In this document: positions 1-9,067 of the stretch, one piece after another
Layout of the letters: every line of letters starts with the position of its first letter
How positions within the stretch are numbered: position 1 is the stretch's first letter
Assembly: GCF_000429425.1 (NCBI RefSeq)
Contig: NZ_AUBV01000010.1
Coordinates: 62,001 to 126,000, forward strand
Direction of reading: 5' to 3'
Source of the DNA: Algoriphagus mannitolivorans DSM 15301
GTDB taxonomy: Bacteria > Bacteroidota > Bacteroidia > Cytophagales > Cyclobacteriaceae
Length of the DNA stretch: 64,000 nt
Notes under the pieces: generated by a model
What the model was told of the DNA's origin: nothing
The model's input: only the letters and a program-made list of their open reading frames with translations
Databases searched by the model: none
Program-made: the position numbers and the translations under genes

Positions 1-1313
1 TAGGCACGAATTCCAAATCCCCCACCCATTCGTGCAAGGTTGATTTGAACGTTCTCTTTTGGCATACCCAAACTTGAAGCTATGGTGTTTCTGATAAAAT
101 CAGGGGCCTGGGTTGGACCATAAATAACCGCCTTGTCGCCTTTCACATCTGCAAAGCAATTGACAGGCTCCATCGTGTTATGAGCCAGGAAAGGAACAGT
201 ATAGGTTCTTTCGATTACCTTGGCAGCCTTCTTGAACCCTTCTTCGGGATTTCCATCCCTTCGAACAACCGTTCCGTTTTTCTGGATGTATTCTGCCATC
301 CGCGCTTTGTGTGCAACGGTATTTTCAAGACCGGCAGGAACCTTCACTTGAGTGCTTGGCCTTCCTCCAAAGCCTGCCATGCTAAAACTTGTTTCAGGAG
401 CATTTTCCCATTCTACAGCCAATGACTTTTTGGCTTGCATCACCTCCCAGGTAGAGTTGCCTACAATCGCCAAAATCTCAGGGAAAGTGGTGGTGTCAAA
501 GAAGTTTCGATCATAATCCTCTTTAAAAACATTGATAGGGAATACATCTAAAACCCCTGGCATCCCACTCACGGAGCTTTTGTCAAAAGATTTGAGTTTC
601 ATCCCAAAAGCAGGTGGATGGACAATGGCTGCATATTTCATTCCCTCAACCTTGTGGTCTATCCCAAAAAGAGGCTTTCCGGTAACGATTTTTTGCCCAT
701 CTACATTCCTTTTGGAATTTCCGATAATGGTAAATGTATTGACGTCTTTTAATTGAACTTCCTCAGGAACTTCCAAGGTTGCTGCCAAACTGGCTACTTC
801 TCCATAATGGGCCTTTTTTCCGCTTCCTTTGTGTTCCAATATTCCAGCCGAGGTGGTAATCTCAGATGCGGGGACATTCCAGGTTTGCGCCGCAGCAGCC
901 ACCAGCATAGCTCTTGCAGTAGCTCCGGCAGTCCTCAGGGGTTTCCATCCTTGACGAATGCCTTGGCTACCTCCGGTAAATTGACGGTCAAATCGCTCTG
1001 GATAAAAATCCGCTTGCTCTACGAAGACATTTTTCCAATCTGTATCCAGTTCTTCTGCCAAGATCATTGGCATGGATGTTTTGACATTGGAGCCAAATTC
1101 AGGATTAGGGGAGTATAGAGTCACGGCACCATTTTCGCCGATTTTGATGTAGTTATTTAATTCAAACCATTCCTTTGGCATGGCCAAAAGTTCTTCTTTG
1201 GTTGAAGGTTTGCATCCTGCCAGCCAGCTAAAGCTCAGCATCATACCACCCCCGGCCAAAGCGGATACCTTTAAGAATGATCTTCGATCAAGATTTGTAT
1301 TTAGGTTGCTCAT
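1..1313 (-). CDS. Molybdenum hydroxylase large subunit (IorB/xanthine dehydrogenase-like), 3' part missing
   Basis: Molybdopterin-binding subunit of the xanthine dehydrogenase / aldehyde oxidase superfamily (IorB-like, COG1529), likely a periplasmic oxidoreductase for an aldehyde or N-heterocycle; the substrate is not visible. I translated the start from the ATG at 1313: a twin-arginine signal (DRRSFLKVSALAGG) is followed by a lipobox-like LAGC, then the repeated aldehyde-oxidase motifs (TGKPLFGID, NSTWEVM, FLAHNTMEP, MGGGFGIR). The gene runs off the left edge, so only about the first 437 codons are present. It lies 11 bp downstream of the [2Fe-2S] subunit gene, so the two form one enzyme. 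It is a clear paralogue of the gene at 5513-7753. The family call is firm; the substrate is unknown. Confidence 0.9.
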   Translation of the reverse strand, partial: MSNLNTNLDRRSFLKVSALAGGGMMLSFSWLAGCKPSTKEELLAMPKEWFELNNYIKIGENGAVTLYSPNPEFGSNVKTSMPMILAEELDTDWKNVFVEQADFYPERFDRQFTGGSQGIRQGWKPLRTAGATARAMLVAAAAQTWNVPASEITTSAGILEHKGSGKKAHYGEVASLAATLEVPEEVQLKDVNTFTIIGNSKRNVDGQKIVTGKPLFGIDHKVEGMKYAAIVHPPAFGMKLKSFDKSSVSGMPGVLDVFPINVFKEDYDRNFFDTTTFPEILAIVGNSTWEVMQAKKSLAVEWENAPETSFSMAGFGGRPSTQVKVPAGLENTVAHKARMAEYIQKNGTVVRRDGNPEEGFKKAAKVIERTYTVPFLAHNTMEPVNCFADVKGDKAVIYGPTQAPDFIRNTIASSLGMPKENVQINLARMGGGFGIRA

Positions 1314-1324
1314 GGGTTTGGGGA

Positions 1325-1783
1325 TTATAAGTTTTGGGATGCAGTTTTGATGGCTGCTTTAATTCGGGTATAAGTTCCGCATCGGCAGAGATTTCCATTC
1401 ATCGCATTATCGATATCAGTATCTGATGGGTTAGGATTCTGTGCCAAAAGTGCAGCAGCACTCATGATCTGCCCCGCCTGGCAATAGCCACACTGGGGAA
1501 CATCATGCTCCATCCAGGCTTGCTGAACTGGATGGTCACCACTCTCAGAGAGCCCTTCGATGGTGGTGATTTTGGAATCACCAACGGAAGAAACCGGGAG
1601 TTGGCAGGATCGCATCGCATTTCCATCCATATGGATCGTGCAAGCCCCGCATTGGGCAATTCCGCATCCGAATTTGGTACCCACTAGATCCAGGTGATCT
1701 CGTAATACCCAAAGCATAGGGGTATTTGGATCGACATCTACCTGCTGGGTTTTTCCATTGATGTTTAGGTTATATAAGGCCAT
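1325..1783 (-). CDS. [2Fe-2S] subunit of molybdenum hydroxylase (IorA-like)
   Basis: Small electron-transfer subunit, 152 aa. The N-terminal plant-type ferredoxin cluster motif is seen in [20 protein letters not shown], followed by a further Cys at RSCQLP. The C-terminal cluster motif appears as [10 protein letters not shown] and [11 protein letters not shown]. It passes electrons from the molybdenum subunit to an acceptor. It has no signal peptide of its own, whereas the large subunits carry Tat signals, so export of the folded complex by hitch-hiking is likely (inference). It is the first gene of the transcription unit that continues into the large subunit at 1-1313. It is the only Fe-S subunit seen for the two large subunits in the window. 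Confidence 0.93.
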   Translation of the reverse strand: MALYNLNINGKTQQVDVDPNTPMLWVLRDHLDLVGTKFGCGIAQCGACTIHMDGNAMRSCQLPVSSVGDSKITTIEGLSESGDHPVQQAWMEHDVPQCGYCQAGQIMSAAALLAQNPNPSDTDIDNAMNGNLCRCGTYTRIKAAIKTASQNL

Positions 1784-1993
1784 AGCAATTTTAAGTTATG
1801 TTTAAAGTTATCCAATTTGGGTTGGCTTAACCTTACGGATTTCAAACAAAATCTTACCTAATTCCCATATAATGAGGGGTTTTAACCAAAAAAATCAATT
1901 ATTAAAAGCTTAAATCTTGAAAAAGGCTCTTTTTCAATTCTCCATTCCATGATTTTGAGAAAAGAAGAATCGGATAATAAGTAGCTTAGAGAG

Positions 1994-2404
1994 CTATGAT
2001 AGCCCCAGCCATGAACCTAGATTAGCCTTGATTGTGGAAATGTTCTGATCATCCAATGGCTTTTCCCAAAAATCAATCACAAGTCGGTATTCCTGAGCTT
2101 TATCTCGGTCTTCTTGGTCCAGGGAGGAAGTGACCATGATCACTTTGATATCGGCCTGCTTGATCTGAGTTTTCAGTTGATCCAAAAATTCCCATCCATT
2201 CATTTTAGGCATGTTGATGTCCAAGAAAATCAACATTTTAGAATCAGAGGAATCATTTTCAAGAACGTGTGTTAAGGCAACTTTTGGATCTGAAAAAGTC
2301 AAGGGTGAAGAATGGAGCATTCCCCCTTTAATAATTACTTTATGCAAAAATAAAATGGCCAGATCGTCATCAACAATCAGGACATTGGCTAAAAAATCAC
2401 TCAT
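1994..2404 (-). CDS. Single-domain response regulator (CheY-like receiver)
   Basis: Receiver domain of 136 aa with no output domain. Visible are the acidic pocket DDD at residues 12-14, the phospho-acceptor Asp62 in FLDINMPKMNGW, the conserved Thr92 (VIMVTSS) and Lys115 (WEKP). Its ATG overlaps the TAA of the upstream sensor gene (TAATG), so the two are translationally coupled and very probably partners. Having no DNA-binding or enzymatic output, it must act through protein contact or as a phosphate relay. The sensor next door lacks an ATPase domain, so the kinase that phosphorylates this receiver is not obvious. Confidence 0.9.
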   Translation of the reverse strand: MSDFLANVLIVDDDLAILFLHKVIIKGGMLHSSPLTFSDPKVALTHVLENDSSDSKMLIFLDINMPKMNGWEFLDQLKTQIKQADIKVIMVTSSLDQEDRDKAQEYRLVIDFWEKPLDDQNISTIKANLGSWLGLS

Positions 2405-5067
2405 TATTTTTTAAAATTTTGAGTTTTAGCATGGGTATCTTTTACAATTTCATCCACCTGCTTCAACGCGTTCAAAAGTTCAATTTCCAATTCTTCCTTG
2501 GTCTTTTCGGCTTGTTTGTATTTTGAGAAATTTATCAAGAGCTGACTGATTCCCATCGCCCGGGTAAGTGGGGCCCGGAGTAAGTGGGAATGGTTCCAGG
2601 TAAGCTCTTTCATGACTGCATTCTGTACCTCGATTTCGGTTAAGGCACTCTTTAATTTACTGTTTGTCTGACTGAGTTCCAAAGTTCGTTGAACCACTTT
2701 CTCCTCCAGTTCTTTTTTCATTTTTCGGTTGAAATACAACAAAAGCAAAAAGTACAACAAAAGGATGAAAGCAAAGCCAAGAATTAGTTTAAAACTTAAA
2801 GATTCAAAAAAAGTAGCCGAGACTTTGATGGGCAGCGCATATATTTTCTCGTCTTGCCCAAACCGGAGAATCTTTACTTCAAGCGTATAATCACCGGGTT
2901 TTAAGCCATTGAAATAGAGTTGTCTTTGGTCTTTAATAGGAAGCCAGGCCTCATTATTTCCTGCAATTCTATAGAATAGGGTGTATTGAGTTGGGTTTTC
3001 TAGGTCAATCAGTGAGAAGGAAATCTGAAACATCCGAACTCCCTGGGGAATTTCCACAGATTTTCCGATGGATGATTTTTCTTCCCCGATCCGCAGTTCA
3101 TCCCAGGTAAAATTGATAGGGTTTTTAGGTTTTTCGACTATGGTAACAGGGTCAATGATTCCTACTCCTTCCACGGTAGGTACCCAGATTTTTCCTGAAA
3201 AATCCTGAATTGCAGCGGGAAAAATAAGTCCGTTGGTTTCGGAGTTTGGCAAGCCCAAGTGCTTATCGTAAAGGGTGGAGCTGAACAATAAATCTCCTTC
3301 CTGTTTTTTAAAGTTTTCCAGCTCTTTGGTTGAAAAATACTGAACCCCAAAATTACTGCTTATCCAAATACCTTGTTTTCCGTCCCCGGTGATACTGTAT
3401 ACAGTTTTGGATTTCAGTCCATGGATTTTTTTTAGAGCCTTAAATTTCCCGTCTTTCAATAAAAGGACCCCTCCATGTGTTGCCAACCAAAGATCTCCCT
3501 CCTTGTCTTGGTATATGCTATAAACCACATTTTCTCCTGGAGGTAGGGGTAAGGCTAATTTTTTCACCAATTTCCCGTTTTCGACCCATATGAGGCCTTG
3601 GTTCATGGAGCCGATGAGAATTTGCTTGTTGCTGAGTTCAAGTGCACTGACAAATCGGGTGTATTCGTATTCTGGGTCTAGCTTTACTTGATGAAGTTTT
3701 CCCTCAGAATCGAGGTAATGGATTCCCCCTTTTCGGGTCAAAATCCACAGAATATTTTTGGAATCCTTGTATAAGGCATGGACATAGTTACTTCTGAGAC
3801 CATCTTCCTCAGTAATTTGGTCGAGGATTTTTCCGGACTTCATGTCCAATACAGAAATTCCGGTATTAGAACCAAAATAAATCTTTCCGTTATGCGAAGA
3901 GATGGTGGTGTTACTGTTTTGAATTAGTCCGTCCTGCTGATTCCATGATTTGATTTCTCCATTTTTGATTCTGAAAAGACCGTCGGCTTTGGTTCCAATC
4001 CAAACACTGCTGTCTTCGCTTTGATAAATTGCTTTGATATTTTTTTGAACCAATTGCTCAAAATTCAGCTGATTCACCTTGGCAGGTTTGATCAGAAGCA
4101 AGCCTTTTCCCATGGTACCCAAAAAAAGATTATTGTCTTCTTTGATGATTTTTCGGACGCTGTAGTTTTTTAACTCCGGAAAATTAAAGCGTTGTACTTT
4201 TCCCTTTTCGATGGCAATCAGACCTTTTTCCAAAGATCCTGACCATATTCTGTTTTCGGAATCTACTGTTAAGCTGCTTAGATTGAGATCTTTTATTTCC
4301 TCCCAATCAACAACTTTCTCCATTGAGTAGTCCTTTCTAAGGATTGATATTCCTGATTCAGAGGAATAGATATATAACTCATTTGGGTTGCCAAAAATTT
4401 TATTGGCAGAAAATGTATCGGAAGAAACGAGTTTCATTTTTCGGGAAACCATGTCGAGTTCATAAAGCCCTCTACTCGTGCCTACCAATACTTTAGAAGC
4501 ACTGAGATTATAAAAACTATTGATTTCTAGTTGAAATTCAGGCTTCCAGAAATCCAGGGGGTTGAGTGAGCCTTTATTCCATTCATGAATTTTCCCATCG
4601 TCAGTACCGATCAACAAGTTTTCAGTTCCTATTTCTGTTACAGCTCTGATCCAGGTGTTGTCCGTGATTTTGGTACAATCAATAGTTTTCAGGATTGTTT
4701 TGTCCAATAGAACAATGCTTCTGTCGGCTGAAGCCCAAATTCCAGCAGAGGACTTGTGGAAAGCATAATAGGTCTGTTCGGGCATGAAGGGATAATTATC
4801 CTGATCAAAAACCCTCCAGGAAGCTCCATCCAATCTTGCAAGACCTTCCTCTGTCGCCAACCATAAATAGCCATGGTTGTCTTTATCCATGGCGAAAACG
4901 ACATTTTGGGGTAATCCATTGGTGTTGTCCCAAGATTCAACCATGTAATTACCTGAAAAAATCTGGGTGCTATTTACACTAATTTCAACCTGGGCAAAAG
5001 TTCTCTGACCCCCAAGCCACGTGCATAAAAAAAGTAAGAAAGCAAAAACGGATACTTTGGAAATCAA
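2404..5067 (-). CDS. Propeller-type two-component sensor with DHp-like tail but no ATPase domain
   Basis: Membrane sensor of 887 aa. A signal peptide (residues 1-25) leads into two-component-regulator propeller repeats (for example GYLWLATEEGLARLDG), a Y_Y_Y domain around 690-765, one transmembrane helix around 775-797, a coiled coil, and a dimerisation/phosphotransfer-like helix containing NHSHLLRAPLTRAMG with His826 and His828. The protein ends about 60 residues later. The usual HATPase_c domain with N, G1 and G2 boxes is absent, and the stop overlaps the response regulator start by one base, so nothing is missing between them. This is either a phosphotransfer protein fed by another kinase or a degenerate kinase. 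Its position between two molybdenum hydroxylase genes suggests, but does not prove, that it senses their substrate. Confidence 0.85.
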   Translation of the reverse strand: MISKVSVFAFLLFLCTWLGGQRTFAQVEISVNSTQIFSGNYMVESWDNTNGLPQNVVFAMDKDNHGYLWLATEEGLARLDGASWRVFDQDNYPFMPEQTYYAFHKSSAGIWASADRSIVLLDKTILKTIDCTKITDNTWIRAVTEIGTENLLIGTDDGKIHEWNKGSLNPLDFWKPEFQLEINSFYNLSASKVLVGTSRGLYELDMVSRKMKLVSSDTFSANKIFGNPNELYIYSSESGISILRKDYSMEKVVDWEEIKDLNLSSLTVDSENRIWSGSLEKGLIAIEKGKVQRFNFPELKNYSVRKIIKEDNNLFLGTMGKGLLLIKPAKVNQLNFEQLVQKNIKAIYQSEDSSVWIGTKADGLFRIKNGEIKSWNQQDGLIQNSNTTISSHNGKIYFGSNTGISVLDMKSGKILDQITEEDGLRSNYVHALYKDSKNILWILTRKGGIHYLDSEGKLHQVKLDPEYEYTRFVSALELSNKQILIGSMNQGLIWVENGKLVKKLALPLPPGENVVYSIYQDKEGDLWLATHGGVLLLKDGKFKALKKIHGLKSKTVYSITGDGKQGIWISSNFGVQYFSTKELENFKKQEGDLLFSSTLYDKHLGLPNSETNGLIFPAAIQDFSGKIWVPTVEGVGIIDPVTIVEKPKNPINFTWDELRIGEEKSSIGKSVEIPQGVRMFQISFSLIDLENPTQYTLFYRIAGNNEAWLPIKDQRQLYFNGLKPGDYTLEVKILRFGQDEKIYALPIKVSATFFESLSFKLILGFAFILLLYFLLLLYFNRKMKKELEEKVVQRTLELSQTNSKLKSALTEIEVQNAVMKELTWNHSHLLRAPLTRAMGISQLLINFSKYKQAEKTKEELEIELLNALKQVDEIVKDTHAKTQNFKK

Positions 5068-5469
5068 TGTTTTGTATGATTAAATGGTAATGTTGGGTTG
5101 TTCCGTTTGTCTAATGGGTTTTGGGTTATTCGAAGAGTATTTTCAAGAATCAATAATTGCACAGAAATTTAGAGTTTTTTAGGTAATAAATTTTCTGTTC
5201 CAAACTATTTCAGCAAGAAGCATACTAAAACAGGCTTACAAGTATTATTTAACGTCTTTTTTTCCAATTTTCAAATAGGATTTTTTTAGAGAGTCAGTTT
5301 TTTTTGTGACCTTATTATTCCATGTTTTGATCAAAGTTTATCTTCTATTTGATAATCAGGAAGTAAGTTGTGTATAAAACCAAACCTTCTACCAACGGAC
5401 GTAGAATTAAGATCCTTGAAATTCAGTCCATTGGACTAGGGGCGATTATCGAATTAATCCTATATCACA
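5068..5469. other. Intergenic region upstream of the sensor gene
   Basis: About 400 bp of AT-rich sequence. It should hold the promoter of the minus-strand sensor gene, but I do not see a convincing TAnnTTTG box. An open frame beginning at 5370 reads antisense into the neighbouring hydroxylase gene and is not supported. Confidence 0.5.
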
Positions 5470-5494
5470 AAAAGCCTCCAAATAGGAAGCTTTT
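5470..5494 (-). terminator. Intrinsic terminator after second hydroxylase gene
   Basis: Inverted repeat AAAAGCCTCC / GGAAGCTTTT with a 5-nt loop and one mismatch. Read on the minus strand it is followed by a short T run. It lies 18 bp past the stop of the gene ending at 5513. Confidence 0.6.
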
Positions 5495-5512
5495 GTGCGT
5501 GGTTGAAATTGA

Positions 5513-7753
5513 TCAGATGTTCAATTGGGGAAAGAAAGGTTGCTCGGAGAGCCGTTTGCCAGTAGCTTGGTACAAAGCATTTGCAAGGGCTGCAAAAATA
5601 GGCGGGTAGGTGGGTTCCCCTAACCCGGTCGGGTCTTCCAAATTTTCCACAAAATAGGTTTCGATTTGCTTGGGAGCTTCCTGTATTCGGATCATTCGAT
5701 AGTTATCGAAATTCTTCTGCTCAGGCTCTCCGTTTTGAAACTTTATTTTCCCGAACAAAGCCGTGCCGATTCCATCCACTACAGCTCCTTCGCACAGATT
5801 TTTTGCAGCGTCAGGATTAATGACCAAGCCACAATCCACCGCTTGAATTACCTTTTCAATCTGGACTTTTCCGTTTTCGATTTTCAAATCTACCACCTGA
5901 GCGGCGTAGCTGTTGTGACAGAAATAGGCCGAAACACCGCGGGAAACACCAGATTGAGTTTGTCCCCAATTGGATTTGCTTTTCACCAATTCCAAGACTC
6001 CTGCATATCGGTCCGGATTATAATCATTTCGTTCACCTATTGGGTTTTCCTTGGCTTTTTTCAAAAGTTCTAGGCGGAAATCGATCGGATCTTTTCCCGC
6101 AGCTTCTGCCACTTCATCCAAAAAAGACTGCTCAGCAGCAGCGATAAAATTGGAGCGAGGCGCACGGAAAGAACCAACCGTAATATTAGAAGCAACGGTC
6201 CATTCTTCCGCCAGATAATTTTCAACAGCTCCAGCAGGGAATCGATCGGCGTAGAGTGGGGGCTCGACCAAGCCACCTGCATTGATATGAAAGCCAATTA
6301 ACTGATTACTCTCGTCAAGGGCTGCCCGATAAGTTGCTTGGTACATGGGGCGGTAAATTCCCCCGGTCATATCATCTTCCCGGGTGTATTGGAGATGAAT
6401 AGGAGCATTCATTTCCTTGGAAATCACTGCGGCCTCAATCAACCAATGGGCATAGGAGCGACGGCCATAGCCTCCCCCCAGTCGGGTCATGTCTATGTAA
6501 ATATTTTCTATTGGAACACCCAGTCTGGCAGAAAGAGCCTGTTCGGTTAATTCCGGTTTTTGCAAAGGCCCGGCACATTCGATTTTGTCTTCCTGTACAT
6601 GAGCGAAAAAGTTCATCGGCTCCATGCAATTATGGGCTAAAAATGGCCCATTAAAAGTTCGTTTAATAATCTTGGCTGCCTTGGAGAAAGCGACCTCAGG
6701 GTTTCCATCCTTTCGGACAACTCGTGCTTTTTTAGCCTCTTCAGCCATTTTTTGAAGTTGGCTAGCTTCATTTTCTAAGCCACCTGTAATAGTTCGAAGT
6801 TCCTTTCTCCCGTTCCAATCCCTTTTTTCTTCATAAGTTGAAAAAGGCTCCCATTCGACTTTCACGGCCTTTTTGGCATTCATTACTTCCCATGTTGAAT
6901 TGCCTACGATAGCCACCAAATCCGTGAAGCTGGTAGTGTCAAAGAAAGTCCTCTCATAATCATCCTGATGGGATTTGATCTGGAAAATAGCCTTGATCCC
7001 AGGCATGCCTTTCGCAGCAGAATCGTCAAAAGACTTCAAGCGCAAGCCATGTGCTGAGGGATGTATGATCATAGCTTTCAGCATTCCGGGCTTTTTATAA
7101 TCAATCCCGAAAAGAGGCTTTCCGGTGACAATATTCTTGGCCTCCACATTCTTATGTGATTGCCCAATGATTCTGAATTGGGAGATTTCTTTGAGGGGGA
7201 CGTCTTCAGGAACTGGCATAGTAGCTGCCAGAGTCGCCATTTCTCCAAAATGGGCTTTCTTGCCGCTTGTAGCATGAAGTATAAAACCCGGTTCAGTGGA
7301 AATTTCTTCTACGGGAACAGCCCAGGTTTTCGCGGCTGCTTGGACAAGTAGGTTTCTTGCAGTAGCCCCTGCAGTTCTCAAAGCTTTCCATCCAATTCTT
7401 ATGGCCTGACTACCTCCAATAAATTGACGGGTAAAATTTTCTGTATCCAAAGGGGCTTGTTCGACCACCACATTTTTCCAGTCCGCATCCAATTCCTCAG
7501 CCACAATTATCGGCATGGAGGTCTTGATATTCTGTCCGCCTTCTGGATTAGGGGACATGATGGTGACCAATCCATTTTCCCCGATTTTGATATACCCATT
7601 GAGTCTAAACCATTCCTTGGGCATTCCCAAAGTTTCCAATTCCTTTGGCTTGCATCCAGCCAGCCAATTGAAGCTCAGAATCATTCCACCTCCTGCAAGT
7701 GCGGAGACTTTGAGGAAGGATCTGCGGTTGAGTTTTTGGTCTATTTTAGGCAT
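5513..7753 (-). CDS. Molybdenum hydroxylase large subunit, second paralogue
   Basis: Full-length molybdopterin-binding subunit, 746 aa, xanthine dehydrogenase / isoquinoline 1-oxidoreductase beta type. The N-terminus has a Tat motif (NRRSFLKVSALAGGG) and a lipobox-like LAGC, so the protein should be exported folded and may be lipid-anchored. Inside are the two repeated Mo-binding halves (TGKPLFGIDYKKPG, GPFLAHNCMEPMNF, RLGGGYGRRSYAHW, GSFRAPRSNF) and the C-terminal GLGEPTYPP containing the Glu expected near the Mo site. It closely resembles the truncated gene at 1-1313, indicating duplication, but has no Fe-S subunit gene beside it. It probably shares the one at 1325-1783 or uses one elsewhere. 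Confidence 0.93.
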   Translation of the reverse strand: MPKIDQKLNRRSFLKVSALAGGGMILSFNWLAGCKPKELETLGMPKEWFRLNGYIKIGENGLVTIMSPNPEGGQNIKTSMPIIVAEELDADWKNVVVEQAPLDTENFTRQFIGGSQAIRIGWKALRTAGATARNLLVQAAAKTWAVPVEEISTEPGFILHATSGKKAHFGEMATLAATMPVPEDVPLKEISQFRIIGQSHKNVEAKNIVTGKPLFGIDYKKPGMLKAMIIHPSAHGLRLKSFDDSAAKGMPGIKAIFQIKSHQDDYERTFFDTTSFTDLVAIVGNSTWEVMNAKKAVKVEWEPFSTYEEKRDWNGRKELRTITGGLENEASQLQKMAEEAKKARVVRKDGNPEVAFSKAAKIIKRTFNGPFLAHNCMEPMNFFAHVQEDKIECAGPLQKPELTEQALSARLGVPIENIYIDMTRLGGGYGRRSYAHWLIEAAVISKEMNAPIHLQYTREDDMTGGIYRPMYQATYRAALDESNQLIGFHINAGGLVEPPLYADRFPAGAVENYLAEEWTVASNITVGSFRAPRSNFIAAAEQSFLDEVAEAAGKDPIDFRLELLKKAKENPIGERNDYNPDRYAGVLELVKSKSNWGQTQSGVSRGVSAYFCHNSYAAQVVDLKIENGKVQIEKVIQAVDCGLVINPDAAKNLCEGAVVDGIGTALFGKIKFQNGEPEQKNFDNYRMIRIQEAPKQIETYFVENLEDPTGLGEPTYPPIFAALANALYQATGKRLSEQPFFPQLNI

Positions 7754-7792
7754 TTCACTTTGTTTATTCTTTCAATTTACAGAATTCATTTA

Positions 7793-7823
7793 GGACCATT
7801 TTTCAAAATTTGACAGTTGGTCC
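7793..7823. promoter_or_regulatory. Nested dyad upstream of second hydroxylase gene
   Basis: The outer inverted repeat GGACCA / TGGTCC encloses the palindrome TCAAAATTTGA. It lies about 40 bp upstream of the ATG at 7753, which suits an operator. The binding protein is unknown. Confidence 0.35.
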
Positions 7824-7918
7824 CCCCTAATCGGTACCTAAATGAATAAAAGGGTCAAAAGTGATCTTTACCCAGAAACTCAATTCTTAGGTTGTCCAAA
7901 CAATAAGATTATATTTTG

Positions 7919-8365
7919 TTATTGTCCACCGGGAGTCATCAATCGCGTAAAGGAAAGTGAACCAAGTTTCCAGCCGTCTGCCTTTTTGATATACACTTCG
8001 GTTACTTCAAATGGATTGGTCACCTCCCTGCCCCCAACTTCCGCAACTAGTGTGATACGGTTGAGAAGGATAGCGGTGTTGTCGATGATTTCTACCGAAA
8101 CTTCATGGATGTCTGCTTTTTTATACCAAATTCCACCGCTTCGAATGATATCGACTTCGCGTTGCTTGCCCCAAGAACCACCCATGTGGACGAAAACTGA
8201 TTTGTCGTCAAACAACTCAGCGAGCTTGTCAGCTTCTTTGTCTTCCATCCATTTCCATTTGGTTTTGGAGAGTTCGATAATTTCTTGTTGCTCGGGAGTA
8301 GTTTGGGAGAAAGTGACTTGCGTGGCCAAAAGGAGTATAAATAAACTGATTAGTGTCTTTTTCAT
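7919..8365 (-). CDS. Secreted NTF2-like (SnoaL/DUF4440) protein A
   Basis: 148 aa with a cleavable signal peptide (MKKTLISLFILLLATQVTFS) and a single NTF2-like cone fold domain: an N-terminal helix (IELSKTKWKWMEDKEADKLA), the FVHMGGSW strand, and the C-terminal strands ending GWKLGSLSFTRL. Proteins of this fold bind small molecules or act as isomerases or dehydratases; no catalytic set can be assigned here. It is a tandem paralogue of the next gene upstream (8489-8938), sharing KWKWM, FVHM and the NRITL core. Both are preceded by an AraC regulator transcribed divergently. Confidence 0.8.
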   Translation of the reverse strand: MKKTLISLFILLLATQVTFSQTTPEQQEIIELSKTKWKWMEDKEADKLAELFDDKSVFVHMGGSWGKQREVDIIRSGGIWYKKADIHEVSVEIIDNTAILLNRITLVAEVGGREVTNPFEVTEVYIKKADGWKLGSLSFTRLMTPGGQ

Positions 8366-8409
8366 TGGAAAATATTTGGGAAAAGAAATCGTGTTGAGAT
8401 TTGATTTTT

Positions 8410-8454
8410 AAGGATTACAAATCCTTTAGATAAGGCCTAGGAATTACAAATTCC
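8410..8454. repeat. Pair of REP-like palindromes
   Basis: Two small perfect inverted repeats with the same ACA loop: AAGGATT-ACA-AATCCTT at 8410-8426 and GGAATT-ACA-AATTCC at 8440-8454, 13 bp apart. Such paired palindromes resemble REP/BIME elements, but no transposase is nearby. They lie between the two NTF2-like paralogues and could also act as an mRNA processing or stabilising hairpin. Confidence 0.5.
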
Positions 8455-8488
8455 GAGGAGCATGTCATAGTAGAATGACTTATAAATT

Positions 8489-8938
8489 TTATTTCTCAAT
8501 TTGATGTGTATCCCGTACGCTGCTGAAAGTCAAAGCCAGCATTTTCCAATCGGAACCTTCTTTTTGATAAACTTCAGTGACGGTAAATTCAGTCACCACA
8601 TCATTTCCCCTCACATGGGCTGTCAATGTGATTCTATTCCAAACGACAGCTGTATTTCCAAATAATTTAACAGCAGTATCATGAACTTTAGCGTCTTTGT
8701 ACCAGATGCTGCCCGTTTCTATGATTTCGAGTTCTCGTGCAGTGGTCCATGTTCCGCTCATGTGGACAAACTTGGCTTCCGGATGGAATAGGGGAGTGAG
8801 ATTCGCGATGTCTTTTTCTGCCATCCATTTCCATTTGTTCATGGAAAGCTCGTAAACCTCTTTCTCGGTAGTGGATTGTGCAAATGACCAAGTTGAAGTA
8901 AGAACTAAAAAGGTTAGTCCGAAGAATAATTTTTTCAT
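8489..8938 (-). CDS. Secreted NTF2-like (SnoaL/DUF4440) protein B
   Basis: 149 aa, signal peptide MKKLFFGLTFLVLTSTWSFA, then one NTF2-like domain. It aligns along its whole length with its neighbour A (KWKWM, FVHMSGTW, SIWYKDAKVH, NRITLTAHVRG, TEVYQKEG), so the pair arose by tandem duplication. The periplasmic or secreted location follows from the signal peptide; the ligand is unknown. It lies about 155 bp from the divergent AraC gene at 9093, a plausible regulator. Confidence 0.8.
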   Translation of the reverse strand: MKKLFFGLTFLVLTSTWSFAQSTTEKEVYELSMNKWKWMAEKDIANLTPLFHPEAKFVHMSGTWTTARELEIIETGSIWYKDAKVHDTAVKLFGNTAVVWNRITLTAHVRGNDVVTEFTVTEVYQKEGSDWKMLALTFSSVRDTHQIEK

Positions 8939-9067
8939 GTACGTTTGATTTTATTTCTATTCCAAAGCTATATCCCTTTAATTCTAAGTCACTTACCCGG
9001 ATTACTGAATTACCTACCATTTTTACAGATGGGCTGTTGTTTGTCCTTTAAATCCGGGGACTCTTTC

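Noticed and set aside
5370..5609. Plus-strand open frame of 79 codons
   Set aside because: Runs antisense into the hydroxylase gene and covers the terminator; no domain.
7842..8411. Plus-strand open frame of 189 codons
   Set aside because: Antisense to the NTF2-like gene at 7919-8365, which has a signal peptide and a paralogue next to it.
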